A stretch of 29,432 bases of DNA from an uncultured Clostridia bacterium. GTDB taxonomy: Bacteria > Bacillota > Clostridia > Christensenellales > Aristaeellaceae. The stretch's first letter is position 1. Every line of letters begins with the position of its first letter. The translations under genes and the position numbers were made by a program. Of the stretch, positions 23,920 through 29,432 are shown one piece after another. The notes under the pieces were generated by a model. The model made no database searches. It had not been told where the DNA came from and was given only the letters and a program-made list of their open reading frames with translations. The stretch is from assembly GCA_945877525.1 (NCBI GenBank), contig CAMDVP010000008.1, positions 1-29,432 of the forward strand, given 5' to 3'.

Positions 23920-23948
23920 ATTATAGCGGATATTGGCGATGAAATCAA
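23920..23948 (-). promoter_or_regulatory. SigmaA-type promoter for the HTH regulator
   Basis: On the minus strand: -35 TTGATT (23943-23948), 17-bp spacer, perfect -10 TATAAT (23920-23925). Predicted start is near 23913, giving a leader of about 107 nt to the TTG start, or about 23 nt to the alternative ATG at 23890. Confidence 0.75.
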
Positions 23949-23991
23949 TGACGGCCGGAACCATACCAACGTATCTCAGCATGCAAACAGC

Positions 23992-24672
23992 TCAGAATCG
24001 GAAAAACTTGATGACACGCCAGAAAAGGAACAATACGCCTATCACCACAAGCACAATCAGAAGATTCAGCAGGCCCTTGCCCAGCGGGGTCAGGAAAAAC
24101 AGAATCACCAGCAATACAAACAGAGCGACCAGCAGCATCACAAAGCGCTTGTATCCAAGCTTTTGCTCAAAGCCAATCATCTTGTTTTTCATGGTATCCT
24201 TCAGATCGCTGGCCCTGGGATTGTCAGGCGCGCCCTCATGCACCACAATCGGGAACGCCAGGGCCGTATGCTGAATATAGTCGCATTCGACAAACAGCTC
24301 ATAGGCGTCAGGCTCAAAATCACGAATGGAGAAGGGGAAGTGGAACACCCTGTCCCCTTCGTATGCAACTGCTTCCATCACATATTCATAGACGGTTTCC
24401 CCGTCGCTTGAGCGGGTGACCCGAACCAGCACGTTGATCTTCGTCTCGGCGGATGCGCCGGCCAGAAAGGAGCATTCAACATCAATGGCGCTGTCCGTCT
24501 CCTTGTAGAAATCCGCCGTATGGCCGCGGTCGTCAGCTTCATTGGGTTCGCCGTCGCAGGATGGAAACAGCCGGACGCTCATCGCGGGGCGCTGCGGAAT
24601 GTCAAGTTTGTTCTGGATGCCCGCCGCCACGTCGTTGAGCTGCTCGAATACGGAACGCTTTTGCTGTGCCAT
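23992..24672 (-). CDS. Uncharacterised membrane protein of the Hsp70/J-like cassette
   Basis: The 226-aa product has an N-terminal soluble region of about 165 residues, with a beta-rich stretch (AIDVECSFLAGASAETKINV, VHFPFSIRDFEPDAYELFVE-like) and a C-terminal pair of transmembrane helices (FVMLLVALFVLLVILFFL and GLLNLLIVLVVIGVLFLF), ending in a short basic tail. I recognise no family. The soluble part has the look of a beta-sandwich, but this is only an impression. ATG 24672 follows GGAGG. It starts 15 bp after the second J-like gene and is the last gene of the tightly spaced cassette; no terminator is obvious after it. Confidence 0.8.
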   Translation of the reverse strand: MAQQKRSVFEQLNDVAAGIQNKLDIPQRPAMSVRLFPSCDGEPNEADDRGHTADFYKETDSAIDVECSFLAGASAETKINVLVRVTRSSDGETVYEYVMEAVAYEGDRVFHFPFSIRDFEPDAYELFVECDYIQHTALAFPIVVHEGAPDNPRASDLKDTMKNKMIGFEQKLGYKRFVMLLVALFVLLVILFFLTPLGKGLLNLLIVLVVIGVLFLFWRVIKFFRF

Positions 24673-24687
24673 GGTAACAACCTCCTA

Positions 24688-25857
24688 TTATCTCCTCATA
24701 ATTCGCATTGCATAAAACGGAAATGACCATGCCGCGCCCAGCACATCAATGAAGGCGAAGGGGCCCGGCCGGAATTTCCTGCGGCGCTGGCGCGCGCTGA
24801 TCCAGCTGGGAACAAACTGAAAGGGCACCGAAAGGAAGGAAAACGTCATCAGGATGCTTGCAATGGACGCCAGCCCAGGCATCATCATGAGAATCAGCCA
24901 GTACACCAGGGTGCTGATGACAAGGCAGACGCCAATGGGCGAGAAGGACAGCTTCTGCCCCCGCCGGTAGGCCTCCTCCAGGCCGGTGATTTCCGGCGAA
25001 TGGGTCAGCTCACTTGCCTGCCGGACCAGCCGGCCGAATTCATTCGCGCTCTCCTTGCTGGGATAGTAGTAAACGCCCTTGTCCTCGTCATACCCCTCCG
25101 CATGGGTTAGCGCGATCTTCGCGTAGATTTCCCCCGCCATGACCTTTGCCGCCAAAGAGGTGTTCAGGTGGAGGAAGCGCTTGAGCATGGTCTCCGCTTC
25201 TTCCGGGGCATTCCGGCGAATGGCCTGCAGGCAGTAGGCTTCATGCAGCGCGGCATGATTGGGCCAACGCTCCAGCATCTCTGTCGTCAGCTGCAGGGGC
25301 GTATGCGCATCGTTCAGATACTGAAGATCCAGCAGCGCGATTTTCGACAGCAGATCTGCATCCGCGCCTGACAAATCCCCATCGCGCACCTGCTGATACA
25401 GGTTCCGCGCTTCGCTGAGCTGCCCGGAAGCCGCCAGGCATCTGGCCTCCGTAATGCGAACGTAAGGATCATCGGGCTGCGCGCTGTAAACGGGCGATTC
25501 GCGCAGGCTGCGCAGCGCGCGCTGCGGGTCGCCGCTCATCACCTGCTGTTCAATCAGCGCCAGCAGCCGTGCCTTTGCGCCCGCAAGCACCGCCGGCCCG
25601 TCCGCACCCGGCTTGGCAATGGCGCTGGCAATTCCGTCCAGCTTCAGGTCATAGGCGGCGCGCTTTTCGGCGTCCGTCAGCACGTCAACTGCTTCGCGCA
25701 GTGTGTCCAGGATTTTTTCCGCCTGCTGCTGGGTTTCGTAATCCGGGGCATTCTGGCTGCTCATCTGATACTTGCGCCGCTGCCTGTTGATTTCGCGGCG
25801 CAATTCCTCGCAGCTCATCGATCGATCCAGGTTAAGCTCCTGATAGTAATTGATCAT
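24688..25857 (-). CDS. Membrane-anchored J-like protein lacking HPD, paralog 1
   Basis: The 389-aa product starts with a J-domain-like region (3-72: NYYQELNLDRSMSCEELRRE to LTDAEKRAAYD), but the HPD tripeptide that activates Hsp70 is replaced by Gln-Met-Ser at residues 31-33. A helical repeat region follows (about 100-290, TPR-like: ARCLAASGQLSEARNLYQQV, EAYCLQAIRRNAPEEAETML), then two transmembrane helices (VCLVISTLVYWLILMMM and LASIASILMTFSFLSVPF) and a basic tail. It is probably an inner-membrane protein with the J-like end in the cytoplasm. ATG 25857 has GGAGGG. It lies 36 bp after paralog 2, whose N terminus aligns with it without gaps through residue 70. Confidence 0.82.
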   Translation of the reverse strand: MINYYQELNLDRSMSCEELRREINRQRRKYQMSSQNAPDYETQQQAEKILDTLREAVDVLTDAEKRAAYDLKLDGIASAIAKPGADGPAVLAGAKARLLALIEQQVMSGDPQRALRSLRESPVYSAQPDDPYVRITEARCLAASGQLSEARNLYQQVRDGDLSGADADLLSKIALLDLQYLNDAHTPLQLTTEMLERWPNHAALHEAYCLQAIRRNAPEEAETMLKRFLHLNTSLAAKVMAGEIYAKIALTHAEGYDEDKGVYYYPSKESANEFGRLVRQASELTHSPEITGLEEAYRRGQKLSFSPIGVCLVISTLVYWLILMMMPGLASIASILMTFSFLSVPFQFVPSWISARQRRRKFRPGPFAFIDVLGAAWSFPFYAMRIMRR

Positions 25858-25893
25858 AGCGTCCCTCCGGTTTTATGCAGAATTCCGCGGAAA

Positions 25894-27078
25894 TCAAAGG
25901 CTTTCCTTGACCCGCCGAACCACAAGGGTGACAGGCCAGAAAATCATTTTGGTGGCGAACCAGATCGGTCTGCCAATCAGCTGTGTCAGGACATGCAGCA
26001 CGGCGTTCGCGCCGGTGCGCTTCATCTTCTCAAATGCGTACATGCGTATCTTCCACCTGGGCGTTATGTCCGCCAGGAACAGCAGCACCGTCAGAACAGC
26101 CAGGATCACTACCCCGGTCTTCATATCCGGCGCAAAATGCGACCCGAACGCGAAAAATGCCGTCAGGGACAGGGAAGCGCCAAGGATGCCCCAGTTGGCC
26201 ATATCCAGGGCCTTCTTCTGCTCGTCCTCAAACCGGGTGACCAGGTTCAGATAATGCTTGTTGTTGCACAGCTTGTACGCCTTGTTGACATAAACCCCAT
26301 AGGCCTGCATCTGCTGCTCGCTGTCAAAAAGCAGCCTTCCGTCCTCCGTGAGGTTTCGCAGCGTCATGGCGTAGTGTTCATACGCGCCGGCAATCAGCGC
26401 CTGGAAATGCCGGTTGGCGCTGTTGTATGCCATATACTCCGCAACCTCCGTATCGGCCTGCTGAAGGTTGCCGCCCATCAGCAGGCACTCGATCCGAAGC
26501 GCCTGCACGTCCATGCGGTGCGGGTCGATCAGCTGCAGCTGCTCGATATACTCCAATGCCCTGCTGTAATTTTCCGTGTGGTGCACGCTGATCTCGGCAC
26601 ACATGTACAATAGCTCAATGTCATTGGGATTCTCCTCGTGCGCCTCGTCCAGCAGGCACATGGCCTCCTGCGGATTGCCAAGGCTGAGATAGGACAGCGC
26701 CATGTAGCGCATGGCCGCACTCCCCAGGGCGTTACCGGCCAGCATCTTCTCTCCGATGATCAGCACATCCGTATAGCGCTCTTCCATGTACATGCGGCGC
26801 ATGAGCTGCAGGTTCGAATCCGTCGGCATTTCATCCAGCTGCACCTGCACCGCGCCGCTGTCCAGCTGCGCGTCGTACTGCTTTCTTTTTTCCGGATTGC
26901 AAAGAATCGAATAGGCGCTCTCCAGCAGGCGCAGTTTGCCCTCCGCCTGCTTTGCCACCATGGGATCATCCACAGCCTGCCTGTCACTCCACAGGTGCAT
27001 CTGCTCGTCCAGCGCAATCTGCATTTCGCCGCAGCTCATGTCCCTTGAAAGCCCAAGCTCCTTGTAGTAGTTGGTCAT
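25894..27078 (-). CDS. Membrane-anchored J-like protein lacking HPD, paralog 2
   Basis: The 394-aa product has a J-like N terminus (NYYKELGLSRDMSCGEMQIA ... LESAYSILCNPEKRKQYD), where Ser-Asp-Arg at 31-33 stands in the HPD position, then TPR-like helical repeats (AAMRYMALSYLSLGNPQEAM, LLYMCAEISVHHTENYSRAL) and two C-terminal transmembrane helices (MANWGILGASLSLTAFFAFG and VVILAVLTVLLFLADI) with a basic tail. The overall plan equals that of paralog 1. I use ATG 27078 because it aligns with the paralog; a GTG at 27084 with AAAGGAG 7 nt upstream is an alternative. It starts 18 bp after the Hsp70 gene. Confidence 0.82.
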   Translation of the reverse strand: MTNYYKELGLSRDMSCGEMQIALDEQMHLWSDRQAVDDPMVAKQAEGKLRLLESAYSILCNPEKRKQYDAQLDSGAVQVQLDEMPTDSNLQLMRRMYMEERYTDVLIIGEKMLAGNALGSAAMRYMALSYLSLGNPQEAMCLLDEAHEENPNDIELLYMCAEISVHHTENYSRALEYIEQLQLIDPHRMDVQALRIECLLMGGNLQQADTEVAEYMAYNSANRHFQALIAGAYEHYAMTLRNLTEDGRLLFDSEQQMQAYGVYVNKAYKLCNNKHYLNLVTRFEDEQKKALDMANWGILGASLSLTAFFAFGSHFAPDMKTGVVILAVLTVLLFLADITPRWKIRMYAFEKMKRTGANAVLHVLTQLIGRPIWFATKMIFWPVTLVVRRVKESL

Positions 27079-27096
27079 GACCACCCATCCTCTCCT

Positions 27097-28800
27097 TTAC
27101 AGCAGAATGCTTCCTGACATCTGCTGTTTCATCTCCTCGACTTCCGACTCGCGCAGGGAAGACCGACGTTCTATCCTTGCGTCATTGAGATGAATGCCCC
27201 TGCCGGGATCGAAGGCGCTGACCTCCAGCACGCCCTCGGTATTGACTGACAGCGTGACTTGAATGGGAACGTCCCGCGGATAGCTGCGTTCAAAGGACGC
27301 TTCCATCGTTCCGATGATGGTGACGTATTTCAGATCCGTTTCGTTTCCTTCCGTCACTTCCACGTTGATGGAGGTCTGACCGTTTTCCGTCGTGCAGAAC
27401 ACCTGGGTTCTGCTGACGGGAAGCGGCGTGTTGCGCGGGATCATGATATAGTTTTCATACTGTCCTGTGCTGAAATCATAGGCCTTCACGCCATAGCCAT
27501 GAGCCGTTACGTCCGTAAAATCGGGAATCACAACCTCCTCGCAAACGACATTGCCCTGCATGCCCCACCGGCGCTCCGGCTCCTTTCCGCCGTCCAGCCC
27601 CAGGCGGCGGTCGTCCGCCGGCCTTTCCTCCCTTTCCTCCCTTTCCTCCATGACCGGGGTGGGAGCAGCCGGTTCCTCCGGCGTTTCAGGTGCGGCTTGT
27701 GTCTCCCGCTGCATCGCGGAGGCTTCCGCCAGCGCATTTCCGCTGACAAGCATCTGCGCATAATATGCCGCACCCAGGGCCACGGCTTCATCAGGATTCA
27801 CAATGTCTGCGCAAATCTCGTGCCGCAAGTGGGCAGCCAGCTGCTCACGAATGTAGGGAATCCTTGTGGAACCACCCACCAGCAGGATGCGGTCAAGCTG
27901 CGCCGCCGTCATGTTCGCATCACTCAGCACCCGATCCACCCGGATCATCGCCCGGTGAACGATTCCCTCGATCATTTCTTCAAACATCTGCCTTGTGATA
28001 TGCAGCATCATTCCACGGCCACGGGCCCGGATCATCAGATCGCCTGCATCCTGCGTGGACAGGCGGCGCTTGAGCGCCTCGCAGTTCATCCGCAGCGCCT
28101 GCTCCGCCTCTTCATCGTCCTCTACCCGGAAATGGTACTGCTGCTCAAAGGCGTCGTGCGCATAGCGAAGCAGCGCGTTGTCAAACAGCACGCCCCCCAG
28201 GTCGCAGTCGCCGCCGCTGGCAATCACCCGGATTTCTCCGGGAGTGATATGCTCAATGGTAACGTCAAAGGTGCCGCCGCCAAGGTCAAACACCATCACC
28301 GTTTCCGTCCGATCCTGCTGCATAACGCCGTATGCCAGCGCCGCGGCCGTCGGCTCATTGATCATCGACAGCACGTTCAGCCCGGCAATCTCTCCGGCCT
28401 GCCGCGTTGCCATACGCCGCCTGTCGTTGAAATAGGCCGGCACCGTGATAACCACCCCTGTGACCTTTTCTCCGGTATAGGCTTCGCAGTCCGCGGCAAT
28501 CCGCTTGAGAATGGCGGCGGAAATCTGCTCCGGCTTGTATACCACAGGATCGTCGTCGTCGGTCAGAAACTCAAATTTCGCGTCGCCCATCCGCCGCTTG
28601 ATGCAGGCGATGGTATTCAGCGGCTTATCAAGGCCATACTCCACCGCCGCTTTTCCAACGAGGGTCTTGCCACCCTGAAACGCCACCACGGATGGGGTCA
28701 GCCGGTCGCCTTCCCTGTTCGGGATAATGACGGCGGTTCCATTTTCAGACAGCCGCGCTGCCGCCGAAAAGGTTGTCCCAAGATCAATGCCGATCAGCAT
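27097..28800 (-). CDS. Atypical Hsp70 (DnaK-like) chaperone
   Basis: The 567-aa product has a full Hsp70 ATPase domain (1-355): IGIDLGTTFSAAA, phosphate-2 VFDLGGGTFDVTI (170-182), INEPTAAALAYG (147-158) and adenosine motif ILLVGGSTRIPYI (305-317). A Pro/Glu/Arg-rich linker of about 70 residues (356-425) replaces the short hydrophobic DnaK linker. The substrate-binding beta domain is recognisable (428-545: NTPLPVSRTQVFCTTENGQT, VLEVSAFDPGRG). The alpha-helical lid is nearly absent, only about 22 residues. It is therefore not housekeeping DnaK, and no grpE or dnaJ is adjacent. ATG 28800 follows AAGGAAG. It is flanked by an Ig-like-domain gene (26 bp upstream) and HPD-less J-like genes (18 bp downstream). 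Confidence 0.92.
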   Translation of the reverse strand: MLIGIDLGTTFSAAARLSENGTAVIIPNREGDRLTPSVVAFQGGKTLVGKAAVEYGLDKPLNTIACIKRRMGDAKFEFLTDDDDPVVYKPEQISAAILKRIAADCEAYTGEKVTGVVITVPAYFNDRRRMATRQAGEIAGLNVLSMINEPTAAALAYGVMQQDRTETVMVFDLGGGTFDVTIEHITPGEIRVIASGGDCDLGGVLFDNALLRYAHDAFEQQYHFRVEDDEEAEQALRMNCEALKRRLSTQDAGDLMIRARGRGMMLHITRQMFEEMIEGIVHRAMIRVDRVLSDANMTAAQLDRILLVGGSTRIPYIREQLAAHLRHEICADIVNPDEAVALGAAYYAQMLVSGNALAEASAMQRETQAAPETPEEPAAPTPVMEEREEREERPADDRRLGLDGGKEPERRWGMQGNVVCEEVVIPDFTDVTAHGYGVKAYDFSTGQYENYIMIPRNTPLPVSRTQVFCTTENGQTSINVEVTEGNETDLKYVTIIGTMEASFERSYPRDVPIQVTLSVNTEGVLEVSAFDPGRGIHLNDARIERRSSLRESEVEEMKQQMSGSILL

Positions 28801-28826
28801 TTCCGTCAACTTCCTTTCCTGAATGA

Positions 28827-29432
28827 TTACCTGTGCAGAAACCCGAACCTGCGCCGTTTGGCGGATTGAACGCAAACAGGAATATCCTTTCTTGCGGGGG
28901 TATCCGCGTTGCGGATGTGCAGGATGGTCGTACCCTCGTTCAGCGCCAGGAGACGACGGGAATACGGATCATAGGATGCAATCATCGGATCGTCCATCTC
29001 ATAGCTCAGGGCCGACGGATAAGCGCCCCGCGGCAAGGGGCAGATCTCAAGCACCATGCTCTCCCCCTCAAGCAGGCTGACCGCTTCCTCCGACACCTGA
29101 TATCCTGTCATCCCCGGTGCGACGGTCACGGGCACCTCCGTCCAGGCACGCTCCGCATGAATGCGCAGCATGCATTTGCCGATGCCGCTGCCCACCAGCG
29201 TACGGGGATCACGAAGGAAGGCGACGCTGTCATCGGAGCTTTCCGCCTGAAGCGCCTGAAGATCGTCCGCATCCTCCGGAAGCGCAATGACCTGAAATCT
29301 CTGCTCCATTCCCGGCCGCAGCAGGAACAGGTTGGGATGGGTGACAATTTCCTGTACCCGGTTCCGCCGCACAACGCGGACAGTGAACCGGGTCAGGGGG
29401 GTAACGCTGTTGTTCTGGTAGACGCTGATCAC
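28827..29432 (-). CDS. Ig-like (BIG_2-like) domain protein, partial
   Basis: Only the C-terminal 201 residues are in the window; the frame stays open to the edge, so the real start lies beyond 29432. The last ~80 residues before the tail (GYQVSEEAVSLLEGESMVLE ... DPMIASYDPYSRRLLALNEG, TTILHIRN) resemble a bacterial Ig-like domain of the BIG_2 type; the preceding region (MEQRFQVIALPEDADDLQAL) may be a second one. No signal peptide or transmembrane helix is visible in this part, and the end is basic (KRRRFGFLHR). It is the first visible gene of the Hsp70/J-like cassette, 26 bp before the Hsp70 start. Whether it is extracellular cannot be decided here. Confidence 0.7.
   Translation of the reverse strand: MISVYQNNSVTPLTRFTVRVVRRNRVQEIVTHPNLFLLRPGMEQRFQVIALPEDADDLQALQAESSDDSVAFLRDPRTLVGSGIGKCMLRIHAERAWTEVPVTVAPGMTGYQVSEEAVSLLEGESMVLEICPLPRGAYPSALSYEMDDPMIASYDPYSRRLLALNEGTTILHIRNADTPARKDIPVCVQSAKRRRFGFLHR

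Overview
This is a GC-rich chromosomal segment from an endospore-forming member of the Clostridia (Bacillota), probably a gut-type lineage. The evidence is a complete spoIIIA sporulation operon, an IspH-ribosomal protein S1 fusion in the order hutP-cmk-plsC-ispH/rpsA, and strong GGAGG ribosome binding sites almost everywhere. I cannot name a genus from sequence alone. No rRNA, tRNA, CRISPR array, transposase or phage gene was seen.

Layout. 1-5.3 kb: a GH2 beta-galactosidase (lacZ, minus) and release factor 3 (prfC, plus) diverge from a 266-bp region with back-to-back promoters; each gene is followed by an array of GC-rich hairpin repeats in the same orientation relative to the gene. 5.3-8.8 kb (minus): tig-clpP-clpX, the protein-folding and proteolysis module, with a tig promoter and a clpX terminator. 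8.9-11.6 kb (minus): purC followed by two tandem paralogous secreted phosphodiester-glycosidase-domain proteins. 11.6-16.3 kb (minus): a hutP-cmk-plsC-ispH/rpsA cluster ending in a terminator, then thiN (thiamine pyrophosphokinase). 16.3-21.3 kb (plus): an L,D-transpeptidase and spoIIIAA-AH behind a SigmaE-like -10 element; SpoIIIAF and SpoIIIAG are unusually short. 21.4-22.3 kb (plus): a RseC-like cysteine-motif membrane protein and thioredoxin, with a strong terminator.

22.3-29.4 kb (minus) is the least ordinary part. In transcription order it holds an Ig-like-domain protein cut by the window edge, an atypical Hsp70 lacking most of the lid, two paralogous membrane-anchored J-like/repeat proteins that both lack the HPD motif, a small two-helix membrane protein, and, behind its own promoter and a candidate palindromic operator, a large HTH regulator with an unrecognised C-terminal region. 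The first five genes are 15-36 bp apart and look like one operon. I propose this as a membrane-associated, HPD-less Hsp70/J-like system of unknown function; that is inference from gene content and order.

Most other genes are housekeeping. Starts were chosen by Shine-Dalgarno spacing, overlap with the upstream gene and family alignment from memory; no database search was possible.
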